This document shows positions 10,001-17,994 of a DNA stretch of 64,000 nt, piece after piece. A program made the position numbers and the translations under genes. Where the stretch lies: positions 868,001-932,000 of the forward strand of contig NZ_JAAOTJ010000001.1 in assembly GCF_011297335.1 (NCBI RefSeq), in the 5' to 3' direction. Source of the stretch: Catellatospora methionotrophica. GTDB taxonomy: Bacteria > Actinomycetota > Actinomycetes > Mycobacteriales > Micromonosporaceae. Numbering within the stretch: the stretch's first letter is position 1; the number at the start of each line of letters is the position of its first letter. Below the pieces are notes generated by a model. That model was given only the letters and a program-made list of their open reading frames with translations. It searched no databases and had not been told where the DNA came from.

Positions 10001-11602
10001 GGCGCGGCGGTCCAGTTCGGCGTAGGTGAGGGCGGTGCCGTCGACGGACCGGACCGCGACCGCGTCCGGGGTCGCGGTGGCCTGCCGGGCGACCAGCTCG
10101 CCCAGCGGCGCGTGCGGGTAGGCGGCGGCGGTGTCGTTCCAGTCGTGCAGCTGCCGGCGCAGCTCGGCGGCGGACAGCAGCGGCAGCTGCCGGATCGAGG
10201 TGTCCGGTGCGGACATCGCGGCCGCCAGCAGGGTGCGCAGGTGCCCGGTGAGGCGGCGCGCGGTCGCGGCGTCGAACAGGTCGGTGTCGTACTCGACGGA
10301 CACCTCGAACCCGGCCGGGGTGTCCGACACGTACCAGCTCAGGTCGAACTGCGCCGCCCGGCTGTCGGGTTCGACGGCCCGCAGCCGCAGGCCCGGCAGG
10401 TCCACGGCCGTGCGTGGGGTGTTCTGCAGGACCAGCAGCACCGAGAACAGCGGCGGCCGCGACGGGTCGCGCGGTAGTTTCAGCTCGTCGACGAGCTTCT
10501 CGAACGGCAGCTGCGAGTGCTCGTGCGCGACGAGCACCCGCTCGTGCACGCGGCGCAGCAGCGCCGCGAACGCCTGCGGGCCCGCGATGTCGGAGCGCAG
10601 CGCCACGGTGCGGGCCACGAAACCGATGACGTCGGCCAGTTCGGGCCGGTCCCGGCCGGCCAGGACGGTGCCGACGGCGAAGTCGTCCTGCCCGCAGTAG
10701 CGCATCAGCAGCACCTCGACGGCGGCCAGCAGCGTCACGAACGGGGTGACCTGGTGCCGGTGCGAGAACGCGCGAAGCTGCTCGCTGAGTGCCGGCCCGA
10801 GCGCGGTGGTGTCCAGCGCACCTCGGGAGCGGCGGACCGCGGGCCGCGGCCGGTCGGTGGGCAGGTTCAGCGGCGGCGTGCCGGCGAGCTGCTCGCGCCA
10901 GTGCCCGACCAGCGCGTCCAGGCGCTGCCCGCTGACGTGCTCGGCCTGCCAGGCAGCGTAGTCGGCGTACTGGATCGGCGGCGCTGGCCGGGTCTCGCCC
11001 CGGTATCCGGCGACCAGGTCCCGCAGCAGCACCCCGGTGGACCAGCCGTCGCAGACGCTGTGGTGGATGGTGAGCTGCAGGATCGCGTGCCGGGGCGCCA
11101 GCCGCACCAGCAAGGCCCGCCACAGCGGCCCGGTGTCCAGGTCGAACCCGCGCGCGGCCTCGGCCCCGATGACCTCCTGCGCGATCGGTTCGCGCTGGTC
11201 GGCGGGCTCGCCGGTCAGGTCGACCACCGCCAGCGCCACCGGGTAGGGGCGGCCGACGAGCTGGCGGGGGCTGCCCTCGACGTCGAGGAACGTGGTGCGC
11301 AGCGCCTCGTGCCGCACGACCAGGCCGTCCAGGGCGCGTTGCAGCGCGCCGAGGTCGAGGTCGCCGTCGAGGTCGAGGGCGAGCGGCATGTTGTGCGCCG
11401 CGCCGCCGGGGTCGAAGCGGTCCAGGAACCACACCCGGCGCTGCTCGAACGACACGCCGAACAGCGTCGGCTCCTGGCGTGGCAGGCGCGCGATCGGCTG
11501 CTCGGCCGTTTGCGGGGCGGCCTGGCGCAGGTCGCGGACCAGTGCGGCGCGCTGCTGCGGGCTGAGCCCGGCCAGCCGCTGGGCGAGGCTGCTGTCGGTC
11601 AC
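7025..11602 (-). CDS. NRPS4: C-A-PCP-(E-like), glycine-type terminal module
   Basis: This is the last synthetase (1525 aa). Domains: C (HHSVCDGWS near 181), A (TSGSTGRPKG near 650), PCP (GGDSL, Ser near 1033), then an epimerase-type domain at about 1085-1525. The A-domain pocket reads DILQLGMIWK, one residue from the well-known glycine code DILQLGLIWK, so glycine is a strong prediction. The final domain aligns with E domains (DLSRTVGWLTY; GLGYGSLRYY; a trailing FNF), but the HHxxxDG motif reads HYLVADV (H1219, Y1220) and EGHGRE reads YVPGRD (Y1358), so both catalytic residues are lost. No thioesterase follows. The GTG start overlaps the NRPS3 stop by 4 bases. Release of the product is unexplained; the E-like domain may have a role other than epimerisation. 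Confidence 0.9.
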   Translation of the reverse strand: MTDSSLAQRLAGLSPQQRAALVRDLRQAAPQTAEQPIARLPRQEPTLFGVSFEQRRVWFLDRFDPGGAAHNMPLALDLDGDLDLGALQRALDGLVVRHEALRTTFLDVEGSPRQLVGRPYPVALAVVDLTGEPADQREPIAQEVIGAEAARGFDLDTGPLWRALLVRLAPRHAILQLTIHHSVCDGWSTGVLLRDLVAGYRGETRPAPPIQYADYAAWQAEHVSGQRLDALVGHWREQLAGTPPLNLPTDRPRPAVRRSRGALDTTALGPALSEQLRAFSHRHQVTPFVTLLAAVEVLLMRYCGQDDFAVGTVLAGRDRPELADVIGFVARTVALRSDIAGPQAFAALLRRVHERVLVAHEHSQLPFEKLVDELKLPRDPSRPPLFSVLLVLQNTPRTAVDLPGLRLRAVEPDSRAAQFDLSWYVSDTPAGFEVSVEYDTDLFDAATARRLTGHLRTLLAAAMSAPDTSIRQLPLLSAAELRRQLHDWNDTAAAYPHAPLGELVARQATATPDAVAVRSVDGTALTYAELDRRANQVARWLLARGAAPGTLVGVGAGRDPQLVAALLGVLRTGAAYVPLDADYPAARVAQMVDDGRVRLLIADRATAGRLPADGLEHVLLIDADTELGTLPDGPVPVAVDARQAAYTIFTSGSTGRPKGVTVSHRALVNLLESVRRRCGLDAGTVLLAVTSLSFDIAGLELYAPLLAGGQVVLCDRETASGADTLRAALERIAPTVVQATPATWQLLLDGGWPGAPGLVALCGGEALPAELAGVLAGRVGQLWNMYGPTETTIWSGALRLDGPDVAIGGPLANTRIYLLDAHDQPVPPGAAGQVHLAGDGLADGYLHAPALTADRFVPDPYTPGARMYRTGDAARWRPDGRLDFLGRLDHQVKVRGHRIELGDIEAALDTAAGVARAVVTTYAADGGQAQLAAYIQPAPGASPTVAALREHLAGLLPGYMVPARFAVLAAFPLTPNGKIDRKALPAPDTAALDTGTAYRPPAGPTEQTLAEIWAELLNRDQVGRDDNFFTIGGDSLIAVRMVARAGQLGVQLTTKQVFLHQQLHQLAAAAGTVRLVAEQGEVTGTMPLPIATHQFYDGVNPRPDYHALAFRFTARERLDPRLLDQVLDELVRQHDALRIRLLPGEHGQRGRLHVDPYRPRPLVEQVDLTALDEAAQERALEQWTDTVETGFRAEHGDLFRAVLLDVGPDRPQHLLLAAHYLVADVVSWHILAADLDVIYRRRSRQEPYRLPAKTTSLLEWIDRLVEHSAGPEVAAETPLWTDPARREAVPIPVDRPDGDNRVAANDAAFLILTVEETRDLQERVVKAARLPMDAVLLAGIGHALTAATGATTLPVDIYVPGRDSPFADMDLSRTVGWLTYRYPMWLDVRREPSLPDQVRAIGCQLAAVPRGGLGYGSLRYYRGERAVAARLADQPVPDVLFNFFGAAPGGFQVLKPLAGTSGHYHDTESERMRLLMINGAVFRGQLRLEWEYSSDRHDAATIEAFIAACRRYLLDLIDACPPAGN

Positions 11603-14600
11603 TGGTCCTCCTGGGTGGTGCGGGCGGCGTCCGGGTGGTGGGCTTCGGCGGCCTGCAACGCGGCCAGCAGCAGGTCGTCGTCGGCGTCGGCGAGGATCTC
11701 GTGTTCGATCCGCGCGGCCAGCCCGGCGACGGTCGGGGCGGCGAACAGCTCGCGCAGTGGCAACGCGACGCCGAAGTGGCGGCGCAGCCGGTCGACGGCC
11801 TGGACGGCGAGCAGGCTGTGCCCGCCGGTGGCGAAGAAGTCGTCGTGCGCGCCGAGGCCGGGCACGCCGAGCACATCGGCGAGGATCGCGGCGACCTCGG
11901 TCTCGGTGCCGTCGGCGGGCGGGATGCTGCCGACCGGGGCCGAGGCGCTGCCGGCGAGGGCTGCCAGCGCGCCCAGGTCGGTCTTGCCGCTGGCCGTGCG
12001 GGGCAGTGCGGGCAGTGCCAGGACCTGCGCCGGGTTCAGGTACGGCGGCAGCAGCCGGGCCGCGTGCGCCTGCACGGCGGCGGGATCGGCGGTGCCGGGC
12101 GCGACGAACCCGATCAGCCGCTGCCCGACGGCGAGCACCGCGGCGTGCGTGACCGCCGGGTGCTGGAGCAGGACCGCCTCGACCTCGCCGGGCTCGATGC
12201 GGTGGCCGCGCACCTTGACCTGCCGGTCGAGGCGTCCCAGGTGGTGCAGGGTGCCGTCGGGTCCGAGGCGGCCCAGGTCGCCGGTGCGGTAGCGGCGCGC
12301 GCCGGGCACCGGGGAGTACGGGTCGGGCACGAACGCCAGCGCGGTCAGCGACGGCGCGCGGTGGTAGCCGCGGGCCAGCTGCGGTCCGGTCAGGTGCAGT
12401 TCGCCGACGGCTCCGGGCGCGGCGAGCAGCCCGCAGGCGTCGACGACCTGCACGGCCATGTCGTCGATGGCCCGCCCGACGGGGACGGCGGGCTGGTCGT
12501 GGTGGCGGGCGAGCAGGTGGCGGGCCGCGCCGACGGTGGCCTCGGTCGGGCCGTACTGGTTCTCCAGCACGGCCGCGGACTGCGCGATGATCGTGCGGGC
12601 AAGGTCGGCGGGCAGCGTCTCCCCCGCCGACATGATCAGCCGCAGGTCGGGGCAGCCGGTGAGCCCGCCGTCAGCGGTCAGCAGGCGCAGCAGGGTCGGC
12701 GTGGCGTACATGATCGTGATGCGTTCGTCGCGTAGCAGCCGCAGCAGCCGGGCCGGGTCGCCGCGGTCGGCGGTCTCGGCGACCACGACGGTGCCGCCGG
12801 TCAGCAGCGGCCCGAACAGCTCCCCCACGGACAGGTCGAAACCGGCCGCGTGCTGGGCCAGCATCCGGTCGCCCGAGCCGAGCCGGTGCGCCGCGCCGAG
12901 CCAGCCGAGGAACGCGGTGACGCTGCCGTGGGTGACGGCCACTCCCTTGGGCTGCCCGGTCGACCCGGAGGTGAACAGCACGTAGGCGAGGTCGTCGGGG
13001 GTCAGCGCGGTGTCGGGTGCCGGGGTGCGCCGGGCGGGGTGCCGGCCCGCCGGTGCTCGCAGTCCTGTCTGCACGGCGCGGTCGGCGGCGGTCGCCGCCC
13101 AGACGGGGTCGGCACAGTCGTCGGCTGGCCCGGGGTCGGCGGCCGCGGTGAGGTCGACGTTGTCGACGGTCGTGCTGCGAAACGTCAGCACCGGCGCGGT
13201 GACCTCGGCCATCGTGTCGACGGCGTCCGGCTGGGCCAGCACCAGCGCGACGTCGGCCTGCGCGCAGATGGCGGCCTGCCGGCGGGCCGGGGACGCCGGG
13301 TCCAGGGGCACGTACGCGGCCCCGGCCTTCAGGACCGCCCACAGGGCCACCGGCAGGTCGGTGCCGGGGCGCACGCAGACGCCGACCAGGTCGCCGCGGC
13401 GTACGCCGTGCTCGCCCAGCCGCCGGGCGAGGGCGTCGGTGCGCACGTCGAGTTCGCGGTAGGTCAGCCGCCGCCCGGCGGCCCGGACCGCGACCGCCTC
13501 GGGGGTCCGGGCGGCCTGCTCGCGCAGCAGCGCGGGCAGCACCCCGGCGGCGCGGCCGGCGACCGGTCCGGCGCCCGCGGCGAGCTGGCGGCGCTGCTGT
13601 TCGGGGGAGAACAGGGGCAGTTGCGCCACTGCCGTGTCCGGCGCGGCGGCAGCGGCGGTCAGCAGGGTGACCAGCGCGCCGCTGAGCTGCTCGACGGTCG
13701 CGGCGTCGAACAGCGCGGCGTTGTACTCCCAGCGCCCCAGCAGGTGACCGTCCTGCTCGGCCATGGTCAGCGTCAGGTCGTACTTGGCCGCCTCGGGCAC
13801 GTCCACGGCGGCCGCGTCGAGCCCGGCCAGGCGCAGCGGCCGGTGCGGGGTGTTCTGGTAGACGAACATCACCTGGACCAGCGGCGGCCGATCGAGCCGC
13901 CGCCCGGTGGTGACGGCCTCGACGACCTTCTCGAACGGGGCCTCCTGGTGGTCCAGCGCCCCGTAGACGACCTGGCGCAGCTGGTCGACCAGCCCGGTGA
14001 ACGTGGTCGCGGGCGCGAGGCGCGAACGCAGGGCGAGGGTGTTGAAGAAGCAGCCGATCAGCTGCTCGGTCTCCGGGGCGAGCCGCCCGGCGGCGGGCGT
14101 GCCGACGGCCAGATCCGGCTGGCCGCTGTAGCGGTGCAGCAGGGCGGCGTACCCGGCCAGCAGGACCGTGAACAGGGTCGCGTCGCCGTCGCGGGCGAGG
14201 GTGCGCAGCTCTGCGGCGACGCCGTCGGGCACGTCGAAGGAGTGCACGGCCCCGTCGAAGCGCGGCGGCTGCGCGCGCGGCCGGTCGGTGGGCAGTTCCA
14301 GCTGCTCGGGCAGCCCGTCGAGGGCGTCGCGCCAGTAGCCGAGCAGCCGGTCGGTGGCCGGACCGTCCAGCCAGGACCGCTGCCAGGCGGCGTAGTCGGC
14401 GTACTGCACCGGCAGCGGGGCGGCCGGGACGGCGGTACCGTCGCGTTCGGCGGCGTAGCGGTCGGCGAGTTCTCCCATGAGCAGCGCGTGGGACCAGCCG
14501 TCGAACACGATGTGATGCAGGTTGATCACCAGCAGGTGCCGGTGCGGACCGAGCGCCACCAGCCGGAACCGGAACAGCGGGCCGCCGGCCAGGTCGAACG

Positions 14601-17600
14601 GTGTCTGCGCCTCGGCCGACAGCAGCGTGCGGATCGTGCCCGGCTCGTCGGCGGCGGTCGAGGTCGCCAGGTCGACGGGCACGTGGGCGCGGATGCGCAC
14701 CGCCGGGCGGCCGCTACGGGCGGGGTAGCTGCTGCGCAGCACCGCGTGCCGGTCGACGACCGCCGCGAACGCGCGCCGCAGCGCCGCCGCGTCGACGGGT
14801 CCGGTCAGCAGCCAGGCGGCGGGCACGCTGTACGCGCCGCCGTCGGCGCCCAGCTGGTCGAGCAGCCACAGCCGCTCCTGGGTGAACGAGGTGACCGGCT
14901 CGGCCGCCGGATCGGCGGGATTCAGCGCGGGCAGCGGGCGGCCCGCGTGGTCGCGGCGGGCCTGGTCCAGCACGCGGGCGAGGTCGGCGAGGCTACGGGC
15001 GGCCAGCACCGACGCCACCGGCAGCGCCACCTCGAAGGCCCGCCGGATCCGGGCGGTGACCTGGGTCGCGGCCAGCGAATGGCCGCCGAGGGCGAAGAAG
15101 TCGGCGTCGCGGGACGGCACGGGTACGCCCAGGACCTCCCGCCAGGTGTCGGCGAGCCACTGCTCGGTCGCGGTCGCCGCAGCGGCGGCGTCGGCCCCGG
15201 CCGGGGCGGGCGGCAGCTTGCCGGCCAGCGCCACCCGGTCGATCTTGCCGGTGGGCAGCAGCGGCAGGGCGTCCCAGCGTGCCCACCGCGCCGGGCGCAG
15301 GTAGTCCGGCAGCGCGCCAGCCACGTGGGCGCGCACCGCGCGCAGGGCCTGCTCGTCGGCGGCGGCGACGTGCGCCACCAGGTACGGCGGCTGGTCCGGG
15401 GTGCCGCCGTGGGCGAGCACCGCTACCTGCGTCACGGCGGGGTGGGCGGCGACGGCCGCCTCGACCTCGGCGGGCTCGACCCGGTGTCCGCGGATCTGCA
15501 CCTGCTCGTCGGCGCGCCCGGTCAGCACCAGCGCCCCGCCCGGCAGCCGGTACGCCAGGTCGCCGGTGCGGTACAGCCGCCCGCCCGCGTTCTGCGGGTC
15601 GGGGCCGAACCGCTCGGCGGTGCGGGCCGGGTCGCCCAGGTAGCCGACGGCCACGCCGGTCCCGCCGACGTGCAGCTCGCCGATGACCCCGTCGGGCACC
15701 GGGCGGCCGCGGCGGTCCAGCAGGCGCACGCTCATGCCGGGCAGCGGTGTGCCGATCGGCAGCATCTCGGTCGGCGGCAGGTCGTCGCCGGGCCGGTACA
15801 CGGTCGTGGTGATCGTCGTCTCGGTGGTGCCGTACGCGTTGCGCACCTGCACCCGGTCGCCGGTGTGCTCGCGCCACTGCCGCAGCTGCTCGGTCCACAC
15901 CGGCTCGTTGCCGACGACCAGCAGCCGCAGCCGCTCCGGCAGCCGGACGCGGGCCAGCTCCTGCACCCACAGGTGCCAGTACGCGGCGGGCAGGTTCACC
16001 ACGCTGACCCCGGTGGCCGACAGCAGCTCGCAGAACTCCTCGACGGTGCCGGGCAGCCGCTGCGGGGCGCAGACCACGGTGCCGCCGGCCGCCCACGTCG
16101 GGAACAGCTCCTCGGCGGCGACGTCGAAGGCCGGGTTGGTGAACTGCAGCACCCGGTCGGCGGCGTCCAGCCCGTACTCGGCGACCATCGCGGCGGCGTG
16201 CGCGCCCAGCGCCGCGTGGCCGACCACCACCGCCTTCGGCACGCCGGTCGAGCCGGACGTGAAGACGGTGTACGCGTTCGCGGCCGCGCTCGGCGGTGCG
16301 GGTGCGAACACGGCCGGTGTGGCACCCGCACCGTCGAGCGCGGCCGCGACGGCCCCGGAGTCCAGCCGCAGCACCGCGCCGGCCCTGCTGACGAGGTCGG
16401 CGGCGCGGGCCTCCGGAGCGTGCGGGTCCAGCGGCAGGTATGCCGCGCCGCTGCGCAGGACGCCGAGCACGGCCACCGCCAGTTCGGGGCTGCTGGGCAG
16501 CCGCAGCGCCACGATCGCGCCGGGGCCCACGCCGCTTGCCGACAGCCACCGGGCCAGTGCGCCGGACTGCGCCTCCAGCTCGGCATAGGTGAGCGTCGCC
16601 GCTCCGGATAGGACCGCGGTCGCGTCCGGGCTGCGCCGGGCCCGGTCCAGGAACAGGTCGACCACGGTCGGCCCGGCCGGCGCGGGCGTGCCCAGGGCGG
16701 GCCGCGGCGCGTCGGCGAGCCGGTCGGCGGGCTGTGCCGGGTCGGCGACGAGGCGGTGGAGCACCTGCGCGAACAGGTCGAGCAGCCCGGTGGCGACGTG
16801 GTCGGTGACGGTGTCGCGCCGGTGGTCGAGTTCGATGCGCAGGATGTCACCGGGCAGGACCGTGACCGTGAGCGGGTAGTGGGTGTGCTCGTCGGCGCGT
16901 ACCGGGACCATGGTCAGGCCGTCGCCGACGGCGTCGGCGGCCGCGCCGAGCGGGAAGTTCTCGACGACCAGCAGGGTGTCGAACAGCTGGCCGCCGCCGG
17001 TGAGCCCGGCGGCGGCGTTGACGTCGGTCAGCGCCGCGTGCTCGTGCGCGGCGCGGGACGCCTGGCCGCGCAGCACGGTGTGCAACAGCTGCCCGGCCGG
17101 CTGCCCGGCGGGGATCGTGATCCGGACCGGCACGGTGTTGATGAACATGCCGACGGTCGACTCGATGCCGTCGACGCCCGCCGGGCGGCCCGCGACCGTC
17201 GTGCCGAACACGACGTCGTCGGTGTCGGCGTAGCGCGACAGCGACAGCGCCCAGGCGGTCTGCACGATGGTGGCCAGGGTGACCTGATGGTCGCGGGCCA
17301 GCCCGGTCAGCGCGGCCGTGGCGGCTGCGTCGAGGGTGTGGACGTGGCGGCCGTAGCCGTCACCTGACGTGGCGCGGGCGACGGCGGGCACGGTCGGCGT
17401 CACGCCGGCCAGCTCGCCTGCCCAGTACCGCGCGGTGGCCGCCCGGTCCTGGTCGGCCAGCCAGGCCACGTGCTGCCCGAACTGCGGGGCGGGCGGCGGC
17501 GCGTAGGCGGCCCCGTCGCGGTAGCGCCGCATCGCCTCGGCGAACACGGTCGCCAGGCTCCAGCCGTCGAGGACCAGGTGGTGGTGGGTCCACAGGACGT

Positions 17601-17994
17601 GCAGCCGGTCGGGGGCGAGCCGGATCAGGTCGAGGCGGGTCAGGCCGGGTTCGGCCGGGTCGAGCGGGGTGGCCAGCCGCTGTTCCACGATGCGTCGCAG
17701 GCCCGCCGCCGGGTCGGGGTCGGCGGACACGTCATGCAGCGTCGGCTGCCAGTCGATCTGGTCGTGTACGGCGGCCAGGGGCTCGTCGGCCTCGGCCCAG
17801 TGGTAGCTGGTGCGCAGGATCTCGTGCCGGGCGGTCACCCAGCCGAACGCGGCGGCCAGCCGTGCGGCGTCGACCGGGCCGTGCAGCTCGAACTGCAGGT
17901 GGTTGAGGTACGCGGGCTCGTCCGGGGCGGCCACCGCGTGGAACAGGATGCCCGCCTGGACCGGGGTCAGGCCGTACAGGTCGACGACGGTCAC
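11599..17994 (-). CDS. NRPS3: C-A-PCP-C-A-PCP, modules 6 and 7
   Basis: A two-module synthetase (2131 aa). Module 6: C with HHLVLDGWS near 139 and an opening LTPVQAGILFH of a different subtype from the other C domains; A with TSGSTGVPK near 580 and pocket DVENVGAITK; PCP (GGHSL near 971). Module 7: C (HHIVFDGWS near 1161), A (TSGSTGQPKG near 1675) with pocket DLGYMAQVGK, PCP (GGHSL near 2058). Glu at pocket position 239 with Asn at 278 resembles codes for ornithine/lysine-type substrates, so residue 6 is probably basic. I cannot assign module 7. In A6 the usual YGPTE reads YGTTE. The frame is open far upstream, but the GTG overlapping the NRPS2 stop (GTGA) is the true start, where the C domain begins. 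Codes were read by eye against GrsA numbering. Confidence 0.93.
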   Translation of the reverse strand: MTVVDLYGLTPVQAGILFHAVAAPDEPAYLNHLQFELHGPVDAARLAAAFGWVTARHEILRTSYHWAEADEPLAAVHDQIDWQPTLHDVSADPDPAAGLRRIVEQRLATPLDPAEPGLTRLDLIRLAPDRLHVLWTHHHLVLDGWSLATVFAEAMRRYRDGAAYAPPPAPQFGQHVAWLADQDRAATARYWAGELAGVTPTVPAVARATSGDGYGRHVHTLDAAATAALTGLARDHQVTLATIVQTAWALSLSRYADTDDVVFGTTVAGRPAGVDGIESTVGMFINTVPVRITIPAGQPAGQLLHTVLRGQASRAAHEHAALTDVNAAAGLTGGGQLFDTLLVVENFPLGAAADAVGDGLTMVPVRADEHTHYPLTVTVLPGDILRIELDHRRDTVTDHVATGLLDLFAQVLHRLVADPAQPADRLADAPRPALGTPAPAGPTVVDLFLDRARRSPDATAVLSGAATLTYAELEAQSGALARWLSASGVGPGAIVALRLPSSPELAVAVLGVLRSGAAYLPLDPHAPEARAADLVSRAGAVLRLDSGAVAAALDGAGATPAVFAPAPPSAAANAYTVFTSGSTGVPKAVVVGHAALGAHAAAMVAEYGLDAADRVLQFTNPAFDVAAEELFPTWAAGGTVVCAPQRLPGTVEEFCELLSATGVSVVNLPAAYWHLWVQELARVRLPERLRLLVVGNEPVWTEQLRQWREHTGDRVQVRNAYGTTETTITTTVYRPGDDLPPTEMLPIGTPLPGMSVRLLDRRGRPVPDGVIGELHVGGTGVAVGYLGDPARTAERFGPDPQNAGGRLYRTGDLAYRLPGGALVLTGRADEQVQIRGHRVEPAEVEAAVAAHPAVTQVAVLAHGGTPDQPPYLVAHVAAADEQALRAVRAHVAGALPDYLRPARWARWDALPLLPTGKIDRVALAGKLPPAPAGADAAAAATATEQWLADTWREVLGVPVPSRDADFFALGGHSLAATQVTARIRRAFEVALPVASVLAARSLADLARVLDQARRDHAGRPLPALNPADPAAEPVTSFTQERLWLLDQLGADGGAYSVPAAWLLTGPVDAAALRRAFAAVVDRHAVLRSSYPARSGRPAVRIRAHVPVDLATSTAADEPGTIRTLLSAEAQTPFDLAGGPLFRFRLVALGPHRHLLVINLHHIVFDGWSHALLMGELADRYAAERDGTAVPAAPLPVQYADYAAWQRSWLDGPATDRLLGYWRDALDGLPEQLELPTDRPRAQPPRFDGAVHSFDVPDGVAAELRTLARDGDATLFTVLLAGYAALLHRYSGQPDLAVGTPAAGRLAPETEQLIGCFFNTLALRSRLAPATTFTGLVDQLRQVVYGALDHQEAPFEKVVEAVTTGRRLDRPPLVQVMFVYQNTPHRPLRLAGLDAAAVDVPEAAKYDLTLTMAEQDGHLLGRWEYNAALFDAATVEQLSGALVTLLTAAAAAPDTAVAQLPLFSPEQQRRQLAAGAGPVAGRAAGVLPALLREQAARTPEAVAVRAAGRRLTYRELDVRTDALARRLGEHGVRRGDLVGVCVRPGTDLPVALWAVLKAGAAYVPLDPASPARRQAAICAQADVALVLAQPDAVDTMAEVTAPVLTFRSTTVDNVDLTAAADPGPADDCADPVWAATAADRAVQTGLRAPAGRHPARRTPAPDTALTPDDLAYVLFTSGSTGQPKGVAVTHGSVTAFLGWLGAAHRLGSGDRMLAQHAAGFDLSVGELFGPLLTGGTVVVAETADRGDPARLLRLLRDERITIMYATPTLLRLLTADGGLTGCPDLRLIMSAGETLPADLARTIIAQSAAVLENQYGPTEATVGAARHLLARHHDQPAVPVGRAIDDMAVQVVDACGLLAAPGAVGELHLTGPQLARGYHRAPSLTALAFVPDPYSPVPGARRYRTGDLGRLGPDGTLHHLGRLDRQVKVRGHRIEPGEVEAVLLQHPAVTHAAVLAVGQRLIGFVAPGTADPAAVQAHAARLLPPYLNPAQVLALPALPRTASGKTDLGALAALAGSASAPVGSIPPADGTETEVAAILADVLGVPGLGAHDDFFATGGHSLLAVQAVDRLRRHFGVALPLRELFAAPTVAGLAARIEHEILADADDDLLLAALQAAEAHHPDAARTTQEDQ

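Noticed and set aside
4955-10477. A plus-strand open frame of 1840 codons
   Set aside because: It is antisense to mbtH, the MFS gene and NRPS4, is Gly/Gln/Val/Arg-rich without any domain, and arises from high GC content.
8900-11600. Possible in-frame C-terminal thioesterase or reductase in NRPS4
   Set aside because: The chain ends in the E-like domain followed by IDACPPAGN and a stop; no GxSxG motif of TE type is present.
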